A stretch of 49,908 bases of DNA, from the NCBI GenBank assembly GCA_036394995.1, contig DASWED010000002.1, positions 1 to 49,908 on the forward strand, written 5' to 3'. The position numbers and the translations under genes were made by a program. The DNA comes from DASWED01 sp036394995 (lineage in GTDB: Bacteria > Actinomycetota > UBA4738 > JACQTL01). Shown here piece by piece: positions 7,182 through 14,517 of the stretch (position 1 is its first letter; every line of letters starts with the position of its first letter). The notes beneath the pieces were generated by a model, which was not told where the DNA came from, made no database searches, and saw nothing but the letters and a program-made list of their open reading frames with translations.

Positions 7182-7219
7182 GTCGGCGAGAAGAGGTGAC
7201 GTCGGCGAGAGGAGGTGAC
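7182..7219 (+). repeat. 19-bp tandem duplication in the leader
   Basis: GTCGGCGAGAAGAGGTGAC (7182-7200) is followed directly by a copy differing at one base (7201-7219). Each copy carries a ribosome-site-like AGGTGA; a third such element precedes the true start (7273). The repeats begin about 10 bases after the predicted start of transcription, so they would lie in the untranslated leader. Confidence 0.6.
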
Positions 7220-7272
7220 GGATCGCGGCCGGCCCTGCCGGGGACTGCATGCACGGAAGGAGGAGGTGAGGG

Positions 7273-8001
7273 ATGCACGACATCGGCCGAACCCGGCTCG
7301 AATCGGAAGCGCTCGAGGCCGGCCAGGAGTTCGGGGAGTTCGGGGAGTTCGGGGAGATCGGGGAGATCGGTGAATACGGTGAATACGGTGAATACGGCGA
7401 AGCCGGCCCCGGTGAGTACCAGGAGTTCTCGGAGTACGAGAGCCCGCTCACCGAGACCCAGGAGGTGGAGCTGGCATCCGAACTGCTGGAGGTCTCGAGT
7501 GAGGACGAGCTGGAGCAGTTCCTCGGCAGCCTCATCGGCACGGTGGGACGCACCGTCGGCCAGTTCGCCAGGTCGGACACCGGCCGGGCCCTCACCGGGA
7601 TCCTGAGGAACGCGGCGAAGCGGGCGCTGCCCGTCGTCGGGCGAGGGATCGGGCAGTGGGTCTCTCCTGGCAGCGGAGGCGCGGTCGGAGCCACGCTCGG
7701 AAGGGCGGCCGGGCAGCTGCTCGGGCTGGAGCTCGAGGGCCTGAGCCCCGAGGACCAGGAGTTCGAGGCGGCCAAGCAGTTCGTCCGCTTCGCCGGGGCC
7801 GCTGCCAGACAGGCCTGCCTCGCCCCCCGCTCGGCCCCACCGCAGGCCGCGGCTCGAGCGGCGGCGACGAAGGCCGCACGGGTGCATGCCCCCGGCCTGG
7901 TCCCCAGGGCGGCCGGGCCGGGCCCGGCGGCGCCGGCCGGGGCGCCTCAGACGGGCCGCTGGCTGCGGCGCGGGCGAAGGATCGTCATCTACCTCAGCTG
8001 A
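7273..8001 (+). CDS. Glu-Phe/Tyr-Gly repeat protein with glycine-zipper domain (paralogue 1)
   Basis: 242 residues. Residues 19-45 are nine imperfect G-E-aromatic/aliphatic triplets (EFG, EIG, EYG). Residues 58-84 form a conserved helix (TQEVELASELLEVSSEDEL, then EQFLG). Residues 85-150 are glycine-rich and amphipathic with GxxxG spacing (ALPVVGRGIGQWV), suggesting membrane insertion or helix packing. A helical region around 160-200 is followed by the end motif GRWLRRGRRIVIYL. There is no Sec signal. The next gene encodes a clear paralogue. A strong GGAGGAGG site precedes the ATG. It is first behind the perfect sigma-54 promoter. Similar acidic repeat proteins are, from memory, unassigned in function. 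Confidence 0.8.
   Translation: MHDIGRTRLESEALEAGQEFGEFGEFGEIGEIGEYGEYGEYGEAGPGEYQEFSEYESPLTETQEVELASELLEVSSEDELEQFLGSLIGTVGRTVGQFARSDTGRALTGILRNAAKRALPVVGRGIGQWVSPGSGGAVGATLGRAAGQLLGLELEGLSPEDQEFEAAKQFVRFAGAAARQACLAPRSAPPQAAARAAATKAARVHAPGLVPRAAGPGPAAPAGAPQTGRWLRRGRRIVIYLS
7327..7407 (+). repeat. 9-bp coding repeat (Gly-Glu-Phe/Ile/Tyr), nine copies
   Basis: Nine tandem 9-bp units of the type GAG TTC GGG, drifting to GAG ATC GGG and GAA TAC GGT. Neighbouring units are nearly identical at DNA level, suggesting recent slippage or duplication within the gene. Confidence 0.8.
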
Positions 8002-8081
8002 GCTCCCGGACCTGCGAATCGCGATCGCCGTGGATATACGGCCGGGATAGGGCCATCAGGACAACCGAAGGGAGACGCTCC

Positions 8082-9014
8082 ATGAGCATGCAGGAGACGG
8101 AGACCGAGTTCGGCGAGTACGGCGAGTTCGGGGAGTTCGGAGAGACCGAGGCGGAGTACGGAGAGTACGGAGAGACCGGTGAGTACGGAGAGACCGGTGA
8201 GTACGGAGAGTTCGGAGAGACCGGGGAGTTCGGAGAGGTGGGTGAGTCGGAGCAGTTCCTCGGCGGGATCCTCGGATCGCTCATGGGGGGCGAGGTCTCG
8301 GGGGGCGAGGTCGCCAGCCCTCTGAGCGAGGCCCAGGAGGTCCAGCTCGCCTCCGAGCTCCTCGAGATCTCCAGCGAGGAGGAGCTCGAGCAATTCCTGG
8401 GCGGCCTGTTCAAGAGGGTCGCCAGAGGGGTCGGGGGAATCATCAAGTCCCCCATTGGCCGGGCTCTCGGCGGCGTCCTGAAGAACGTGGCCAAGAAGGC
8501 GCTCCCGGTGGTCGGCGGTGCGCTGGGATCGTTCGTCGCTCCCGGCATCGGCACTGCGATCGGAAGCAAGCTCGGGTCCATGGCCAGCGGCCTGTTCGAG
8601 ATCGAGGTCGAGGCCATGCCACAGGAGCAGGCGGAGTTCGAGGTGGCTCGCCGGTTCGTGAACGTGGCCGCGGGGGCCGCCCGCAACGCCGCGCTGGCCC
8701 GCCCGACCCCGGGCACCGCACCGCAGACGCTGGCTCGAGCTGCGGTGGCGAAGGCCGCCAAGGTCTACGCCCCCGGCATCTACCGGAACATGATGCAGAA
8801 CCTTCGCGGGGTCAGGCCCGGGGTCCCCGCGTACTACCGGCGGCCCGGAGCCTACCCCCGCCCGGGTGGGCCGGCGATGGGTCCGGCCGTGGGTCGGCCT
8901 GCCGCGCGCCACGCCGGCGACGGCTGGACCACCCCGCCACCGCCGTACGGAACCCCCGGGCTCAGCGGACGCTGGATCCGGCGGGGCCGCAAGATCGTCG
9001 TGTTCGGGGTCTGA
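8082..9014 (+). CDS. Glu-Phe/Tyr-Gly repeat protein with glycine-zipper domain (paralogue 2)
   Basis: 310 residues, paralogous to the preceding gene. Residues 9-55 carry about fifteen EFG/EYG/ETG triplets. The conserved helix is at about 80-106 (AQEVQLASELLEISSEEEL), the glycine-zipper region at 107-170 (SPIGRALGGVLKNVAKKALP; GSFVAPGIGTAIGSKLGS), then a Pro/Tyr/Arg-rich linker (YYRRPGAYPRPGG) absent from paralogue 1, and the shared end GRWIRRGRKIVVFGV. Overall the protein looks like an acidic, flexible N-terminal arm, a potentially membrane-active helical core and a basic tail. GGGAG lies before the ATG. The 80-bp gap from paralogue 1 has no terminator, so co-transcription is likely. Confidence 0.8.
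   Translation: MSMQETETEFGEYGEFGEFGETEAEYGEYGETGEYGETGEYGEFGETGEFGEVGESEQFLGGILGSLMGGEVSGGEVASPLSEAQEVQLASELLEISSEEELEQFLGGLFKRVARGVGGIIKSPIGRALGGVLKNVAKKALPVVGGALGSFVAPGIGTAIGSKLGSMASGLFEIEVEAMPQEQAEFEVARRFVNVAAGAARNAALARPTPGTAPQTLARAAVAKAAKVYAPGIYRNMMQNLRGVRPGVPAYYRRPGAYPRPGGPAMGPAVGRPAARHAGDGWTTPPPPYGTPGLSGRWIRRGRKIVVFGV
8106..8246 (+). repeat. 9-bp coding repeat with 18-bp higher-order units
   Basis: About fifteen units of GAG-TAC/TTC/ACC-GG(N). Within them the 18-bp unit for Glu-Thr-Gly-Glu-Tyr-Gly recurs, so duplication has acted on pairs of triplets as well as single ones. The pattern differs from that of the upstream paralogue, so the two arrays have evolved separately. Confidence 0.75.
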
Positions 9015-9032
9015 GACAGGCGGATCGGCGGG

Positions 9033-10460
9033 ATGGCTGCGACACCGGATCCCCTGGCCACATGGCTGCTGGAGCAGGAGGCCCGCGCCCTGCTCCGGCG
9101 GTTGGATCGAGTCAAGCCCTTCGTCTTGCAGGAGACGATGGTGCCGGCTGCGAACCTCATGCCGACGGCCCAGATCGCCATCGAGCGGTATCTGATGGCC
9201 GGCCGGGGGAAGCTCCGTCGGGACGTTCGGGCGTTCATCCGGTGGATTCGGGGACCGGGCCGAGGGGCGGTCCCGCAGGAACAGCAGCGACGCTTCACCA
9301 CTCTGCGCCTGCGCTTCAACACGGCCCTCACGCAGTTCGACCTGTTCGCCGAGGCCCTGACACAGCGAAGCGAGCAGGAGATCGGGGTGTGGCTGTCGGG
9401 TCTGGACGTGGCGGCACAGGACGCGCTGGAGCTTCGCGGCGGGTTCATCGAGCCACCTCCGGCCGTGTGCTACCTGCACCGTGGCCTGGGCGGCGCGATC
9501 CGCCGCGCCCGGACTCGGCTGCCCGGCGGGGGTGAGGCGCCGGTGGCGGTGGTGAGGATCCCCAGGGAGCGGATGATCGGCTTCGGTGTCGCTTCGAGCC
9601 TTTGCCACGAGTGCGGTCACCAGGCTGCTGCGCTGCTGAACCTGGTCGAATCGCTGCGTCCCGCCCTCCAGGAGCAGCGGCGCGTCCGGCCGCCGGCGGA
9701 GGCACGGGCGTGGGGGATGTGGGAGCGGACGATCTCGGAGATCGTCGCGGACACGTGGGCGCTCGGGAAGGTGGGCATCTCCTCGACACTCGGCTTGATC
9801 GGGATCGTCAGCCTTCCCCGAGCGTTCGTGTTCCGCGTGAACGTCGACGATCCTCACCCGTTCCCCTGGATCAGGGTCCTGCTGAGCTGCGCCCTCGGGA
9901 ACGCGCTCTATCCCCAGGGGCCCCACGGGCAGTGGGCGGAGCTGGCCGCGACCTGGCGGCGCTTCTATCCCACGGCGGGCCTGGACGAGAAGCGCCAGCA
10001 GGTCGTCACGGAGCTCCAGGCGACAATGGGCGCCTTCGTGTCGTTCCTGCTGGGACACCGCCCGGCGTCGCTGCGCGGGATGGCGCTCGGGGACGCCATC
10101 AGGATGCCGGACCGGACCCCCGAGCGATTGATCGAGGCCTACGACCGCTGGACCGTCCAGCCGGAGCTGATGCGGGCGGCTCCGCCGACGCTCGTGTTCG
10201 CCGTGTTGGGGCGGGCCCGGGCGAAGGGGAGGCTGAGCCCCGAGAGGGAGGACCGTCTGCTCGGAGACCTCATCACGCACTGGGCGCTGAAGAGCACGCT
10301 CGACATCGCGGAGATCTGCGCCCGGGCCCCCCGAAGGACCCGGTCCGGCCCGACGCGGGTCCCCATCGCCACCGCGACTCCCACCGCACGGCCACCCGGC
10401 GTTCCGGGTCGACCGGTCCATCGGCGTCGAGAGCTCCAGCCCTCGATGGCTTCCACGTAA
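9033..10460 (+). CDS. Putative zincin-type metalloprotease, family not recognised
   Basis: 475 residues. His192-Glu193-Cys-Gly-His196 in SLCHECGHQAA is a HExxH zinc motif on a predicted helix. SEIVADTWA about 40 residues later (Glu236, Asp240) could give the third ligand, as in gluzincins. The N-terminal 130 residues are helical and basic; there is no signal peptide or membrane segment. Two hydrophobic stretches after the active site (STLGLIGIVSLP; WIRVLLSCALG) look buried rather than membrane-spanning. It follows the two repeat proteins closely, so processing of them is an attractive but unproven role. The C-terminal 45 residues are Pro/Arg/Thr-rich. Confidence 0.7.
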   Translation: MAATPDPLATWLLEQEARALLRRLDRVKPFVLQETMVPAANLMPTAQIAIERYLMAGRGKLRRDVRAFIRWIRGPGRGAVPQEQQRRFTTLRLRFNTALTQFDLFAEALTQRSEQEIGVWLSGLDVAAQDALELRGGFIEPPPAVCYLHRGLGGAIRRARTRLPGGGEAPVAVVRIPRERMIGFGVASSLCHECGHQAAALLNLVESLRPALQEQRRVRPPAEARAWGMWERTISEIVADTWALGKVGISSTLGLIGIVSLPRAFVFRVNVDDPHPFPWIRVLLSCALGNALYPQGPHGQWAELAATWRRFYPTAGLDEKRQQVVTELQATMGAFVSFLLGHRPASLRGMALGDAIRMPDRTPERLIEAYDRWTVQPELMRAAPPTLVFAVLGRARAKGRLSPEREDRLLGDLITHWALKSTLDIAEICARAPRRTRSGPTRVPIATATPTARPPGVPGRPVHRRRELQPSMAST

Positions 10461-10473
10461 GGAGGACGAAGAC

Positions 10474-12300
10474 ATGGCAAGCGAGATCACCACCATGCAG
10501 GCCATCCCGAACGTCGTGGAACAGGGCCGGGACGTCCTGATCTCGGTCGAGCTGGACGAGTCCTTGACCGGCACCCAGGCGATCGTCTGGACCTGGGAAG
10601 GCCCGGAGTTCGTCCTCAGCCGCGTGCCCGACGAGATCGACCCGGGGCCGAAGCTGACCCTGCCATGGAGCACCACCAACCTCGCCCCGGGCTCGTACTC
10701 GCTGGCGGCCCAGGTGGTGGACGAGACGACGGAAGGAGACGTGGCCGTGGGAGGAGAGGCCAGCGTCTCCATCCTGGTCACGGAACGCCAGCAGCTCCTG
10801 CTCGATCCCGTCCCGGTGTCGCTTCGGCGAACCGACATCCCGGTGACCGCGGACGAGGCCCTGTGGTCCGGGATCAGGGCGGCCACGGAGCGAATCAGCT
10901 TCAACCAGTTCAAGCCCTGGATGGATGCGATCGCCTGCGGCAACGATCCGGGCGACCCCAGCCTGGGAGAAGTCGAAGGCCAGAAGCTGGACCGGTCGCT
11001 GCCATTCCCCGACATCGAGGCCTACCGGACACTCAAGGTCGCCTCGGAGGTGTTCCTGATGGCCCGATGCGGGGTGTGGGACTTCGGGGAGCGCCCGGAC
11101 ACCCTCGGCGACGACGGCCGCTTCAGCCGGGCCCTGTCCGCCGCCGAGCTCGATCAGCTGTACAACGAGTTCTACCTGGTGCCCGTCCAGGGTCCGGTGG
11201 AGGACTCGCAGGACGGGCCGTTGGCCATTCCCTATCTGGCGATGGTCCGGCTGAATCTCGGAGACGTCCAGGTCCTTCCGAACGGGGACGAGGCCGCCAA
11301 GGCTGCCGCGTGCGTGGGCATCCTGCGCAACAAGCTGACCAATCCGTGCTTCCTCGAGCTCATCTGGTCGTACTGGCACGAGGAGGGAATGTTGGTGCAG
11401 ACGGCCGCCTCGATCGCCCGTCGCTTCCAGAACATCCGGTCCCCGGGAGATCGAGATCCGCTTGCCCACATGGAGATCGATCCTCTCCGTCCTCTGAACA
11501 ACCTGCTCTGGGGGTACATCCAGGACGAGGAACACCGTCTGAGCGTGGTGCGCCGAGCGTACGAATACGACCACCACTACGGGATCACCCTGCATGGCCA
11601 GGCGGTCGGCTCGGTGCGAGGCGCGGACACGCGGTCCAAGTTCATCGAGGCCTTCCACAACCTCCTGTACATCGCGAGCGTGTTCCACCAGCACGACGAC
11701 GACACCACGATGATCGCCGACGGCTTCCCGGTGCTGAACGCGCTCAAGGAGGTGCACCTCATCCTCAGCCAGGGAGCGCACAACCAGTTCGGAGACCTTC
11801 CCTGGGTGGCGCGCCAGGAGATGCTCATGGAGGAATGGCTGCTGTCGCGTCCGGAGTTCCGGGACTTCCTGCCGACCCGGATCATGGTCGCCCTGCCCGA
11901 GCCCTGGATGCACCGGGTCGATGCGATGAAGACCCTGCAGGGGTGGGGCGACACGAGCGTCATGCACTTCCGCGATCTGGGGATCTTCGGCGAGCAACTG
12001 CTCCTGTCCATCCGGTACGGGAACTGGAACAACGTGTTCGACCGTAACCAGGCGGGCAACTGGGCGCGGTACTGGCGGCAGGAGGTCGCGAACTACATGC
12101 ACGCCTACTGGGCCGTCACGGGCATCGATCTGCGGGCGGAGGTCACGGAGGCCCAGCGGCGGGAGGACCGCTTCGCCCAGCCCTCGCTCCTGCTGCGCCG
12201 GCGGTTGGCCGCTGCTCATCGGGTCCGCCCGCCGGCGCGAGCCGGCGGAGCATCGCGGCAGGCGAAGCCGGCCCGCCCTCCCAGCCGGGTGAATCCGTGA
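10474..12300 (+). CDS. Large unknown protein with N-terminal Ig-like domain
   Basis: 608 residues, ATG behind a strong AAGGAGG. Residues 1-105 look like a bacterial Ig-like or carrier beta-sandwich (IVWTWEGPEF; LAPGSYSLAAQVVDE). Residues 120-560 are mainly helical, rich in Trp, His and acidic residues, with clusters such as YWHEEGM, YDHHYGITLHGQ and FHQHDDDTTM that could bind metal. The tail (about 560-608) is basic and Pro/Arg-rich, similar in style to the ends of its neighbours. There is no signal peptide. No family is recognised. It lies 13 bp after the HExxH gene and is probably co-expressed with it. Confidence 0.75.
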   Translation: MASEITTMQAIPNVVEQGRDVLISVELDESLTGTQAIVWTWEGPEFVLSRVPDEIDPGPKLTLPWSTTNLAPGSYSLAAQVVDETTEGDVAVGGEASVSILVTERQQLLLDPVPVSLRRTDIPVTADEALWSGIRAATERISFNQFKPWMDAIACGNDPGDPSLGEVEGQKLDRSLPFPDIEAYRTLKVASEVFLMARCGVWDFGERPDTLGDDGRFSRALSAAELDQLYNEFYLVPVQGPVEDSQDGPLAIPYLAMVRLNLGDVQVLPNGDEAAKAAACVGILRNKLTNPCFLELIWSYWHEEGMLVQTAASIARRFQNIRSPGDRDPLAHMEIDPLRPLNNLLWGYIQDEEHRLSVVRRAYEYDHHYGITLHGQAVGSVRGADTRSKFIEAFHNLLYIASVFHQHDDDTTMIADGFPVLNALKEVHLILSQGAHNQFGDLPWVARQEMLMEEWLLSRPEFRDFLPTRIMVALPEPWMHRVDAMKTLQGWGDTSVMHFRDLGIFGEQLLLSIRYGNWNNVFDRNQAGNWARYWRQEVANYMHAYWAVTGIDLRAEVTEAQRREDRFAQPSLLLRRRLAAAHRVRPPARAGGASRQAKPARPPSRVNP

Positions 12301-12313
12301 TCCCCACGGCCGG

Positions 12314-13540
12314 ATGCACGAGTCGTCGTTGGACTTCACCTCCGCGCTCTACCTGGGCATGCGGCATCCCAGTCGGGCGATCCGACCGTGGGCCCGGCTC
12401 ACCGAGGGTGCGCCGGCGGCCCTGCGGGAGTCACCCGACTCTCGCAGGGTCGCCCTGGCCCTCGCCCGCCTGATCGGCACCGATGGAGGAACGCTGATGC
12501 CGTCCACCCTGCACGCGTTCTGGGACCTGTTCGGGACCCTTCCCGCCCGAGCGGGGACGGTCCTCGTGGATGCCGGGACGTACCCGGTCGGGTGGTGGGG
12601 GGCCGAGAGGGCGGCCGGGCGGGGTGCTGTGGTGCGGTCGTTCCGCCATCACGACCCGGAATCGCTGGAGGCCGCGACGTCCTCCGGGAGCGGAGCCGGA
12701 GGAACTCCCATCGTCGTCGCGGACGGATGGTGTCCCGGGTGTGGGGGGGCCGCCCCCATCCGCGACTACCTCGAGGTGGTGCGCCGACACCAGGGGCTCC
12801 TCGTCCTGGACGACACACAGGCCCTTGGGATCCTGGGCTCAGGGCCCTCCACGAACCCCCCGTTCGGCTCGGGTGGTGGGGGCTCGCTCCGATGGCACGG
12901 CGTCGGGGAGGACGGGAGCGACCTGAGGGCGGTGGTCCCCGACGAACCGCGCGACCGGGAGGGCGGCCACGCGGCCGCTCCCGCCGAGGTCCTGGTCGTG
13001 GCCTCGCTGGCGAAGGGCTTCGGCGTGCCGATGACGGTGATGGCGGGTGGCCGCTCGCTGCTGACCGCCTTCGAAGCCCGCAGCGAGGCCCGGATACACC
13101 TGAGCCCGGTCTCGATCGTTCACGTCCGCGCCGCCGAGCACGCCATCGGCGTCAACGCCAGGTTCGGCGCCTCCCTTCGCCGGCGCCTGGGTGCGGCGAT
13201 CGGGCGGTTTCGGGCAGGGGTGGCCGGCCTGGGCCTCCGGCCGTCGGGAGGGATGTTCCCCGTCCAATCGATCGCTTCCGGCCAGGACCTGGAACCCATC
13301 GAGCTGCACGCCGAGTTGCTCCGTCGGGGCATTCGCTCGGTGGTGATCCGGTCCCGGTGCCGCCCCGGGCCGGCCCTGGCCTTCCTCCTCACGGCCCGCC
13401 ACACACCAGACGACGTCGACGCGACGATCTCGGCGATCGCCGACTCACTGCCCGTCGCTCGGGCCCCGAGGGCCCGGACCATCGCACCCGGGAGGTGGCA
13501 GATGTATCGGACACCACGCACGTCGAGGGCCCTCCGATGA
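12314..13540 (+). CDS. AOS-like PLP-dependent aminotransferase-fold enzyme
   Basis: 408 residues. The fold-type I pattern is that of the alpha-oxoamine synthase group. An opening DFTSALYLGMRHPS recalls the FxSNDYLGL motif, LVLDDTQALGILG is the PLP-ring Asp region (usual DEAHS, here DDTQ), and VVASLAKGFG carries the Schiff-base lysine. The His of the usual DEAH motif is replaced by Gln. A Gly-rich segment (GSGGGGSLRWHG) is inserted after it. Classic members condense amino acids with acyl-CoA; whether this one does is unknown. It starts 13 bp after the previous stop and its own stop overlaps the next start as ATGA, so translational coupling is likely. Confidence 0.8.
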   Translation: MHESSLDFTSALYLGMRHPSRAIRPWARLTEGAPAALRESPDSRRVALALARLIGTDGGTLMPSTLHAFWDLFGTLPARAGTVLVDAGTYPVGWWGAERAAGRGAVVRSFRHHDPESLEAATSSGSGAGGTPIVVADGWCPGCGGAAPIRDYLEVVRRHQGLLVLDDTQALGILGSGPSTNPPFGSGGGGSLRWHGVGEDGSDLRAVVPDEPRDREGGHAAAPAEVLVVASLAKGFGVPMTVMAGGRSLLTAFEARSEARIHLSPVSIVHVRAAEHAIGVNARFGASLRRRLGAAIGRFRAGVAGLGLRPSGGMFPVQSIASGQDLEPIELHAELLRRGIRSVVIRSRCRPGPALAFLLTARHTPDDVDATISAIADSLPVARAPRARTIAPGRWQMYRTPRTSRALR

Positions 13541-14517
13541 GGCGCCGGGGGGTCGCTGTCGCCCGCCCCCCCGCCCGGCGACCGCCAGCGTCGCGGCATC
13601 GACCGGGGACCGCCGCCAGGAGGGTGATGCCCCCAGGGCCTCGGCCCGGCGGGGCGATCACGCCGAGGCGTCCAACCGGGGTCCGGGTCGCTCCGGTGGC
13701 CAGCCGGCCTGGCAGGGGTCGCCCATCGCCCCCCAGACGTCGTCTCGTCACCCGCACGGTGACCCGCCTGCGTCGAGCGGGCTTCGGCGTCTCCCCGGCG
13801 TTCGCCCGCGCGCTCGACAACCTGTCGAGGCGAGGCGAGTGGGTGGATTCGGCCACGTTCCGGACGGACTTCCGGCGGGCGCCACACTACCGGCTGAGGG
13901 CGCCCGGAGACGTTCGCGTGGCGATCCTGCGGGGCCGAGGCTTCCTGTACTGGTGGCCCTGGTGGATGGGGATCGGGCCCGTCCTCGTCGGGATCGAGGA
14001 TCCGGCGGGACTTCCCCCCCTGGACCCCGTGGACCCCTCAGCGGATCCGGAGGACGAACCAGACGAAGAGGTGAAGGTGCTGCTTCCATGGGTTCCTCAG
14101 CCCGCCGGGAAGATCCCGAAGATCAGGATCGGTGAGATCAAGGGCCTCGCGTCGTACAACAAGGGCCTTCGACAGCTGGCCGGCCGGGACGCCGGCGGCG
14201 GGAACACCGCGCTGATCGTCTACGACAAGACGGGCAAAGCGCACCTGCAGGTGTTCGAACCCGGACCGACCGGCCACCGGATCACGTGGGACGCCACGCT
14301 CGCGCAGCCGAGGAAGCTCCCACCCTACAAGCCCGGCACGGCGAAGTTCGGCAACTGGATGGAGCGGTGGATCCGCCGGGTGCTCCAGCTTCGGACGGGA
14401 CAGAGGTTCGTTCAGAAGCATCCGAATGCCCCGGGACCAGACCTCGTCGCGGAGCCTGGCCAACCATGGAGACCGTTCGGGCTCTCGCCTACGCGCGGCG
14501 GCACCGCTCGCGCCTGA
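13537..14517 (+). CDS. Unknown protein with basic Pro-rich N-terminus
   Basis: 326 residues, starting in an ATGA overlap with the PLP enzyme. Residues 1-70 are almost entirely Arg/Pro/Ala/Gly and probably disordered. The middle has an aromatic patch (FLYWWPWWMGIGPVLVGIED), then an acidic linker. A C-terminal alpha/beta part (RIGEIKGLASYNKGLRQL; NTALIVYDKTGKAHLQVFEP) has an E-x-K core reminiscent of PD-(D/E)xK nuclease-fold proteins, but the upstream Asp is not clear and the similarity is weak. The gene overlaps the following peptidase start by about 50 bp. No family recognised. Confidence 0.65.
   Translation: MRRRGVAVARPPARRPPASRHRPGTAARRVMPPGPRPGGAITPRRPTGVRVAPVASRPGRGRPSPPRRRLVTRTVTRLRRAGFGVSPAFARALDNLSRRGEWVDSATFRTDFRRAPHYRLRAPGDVRVAILRGRGFLYWWPWWMGIGPVLVGIEDPAGLPPLDPVDPSADPEDEPDEEVKVLLPWVPQPAGKIPKIRIGEIKGLASYNKGLRQLAGRDAGGGNTALIVYDKTGKAHLQVFEPGPTGHRITWDATLAQPRKLPPYKPGTAKFGNWMERWIRRVLQLRTGQRFVQKHPNAPGPDLVAEPGQPWRPFGLSPTRGGTARA

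Noticed and set aside
7327..8246. CRISPR-like appearance of the regularly repeated sequence
   Set aside because: The unit is 9 bp without spacers and in frame within proteins, so it is a coding repeat.
7989..8761. Minus-strand Ser-Pro-Asn/Tyr repeat frames opposite the EFG-repeat genes
   Set aside because: They are the mirror reading of the Gly-Glu-Phe/Tyr codon repeats; RBS, motifs and the promoter all support the plus strand.
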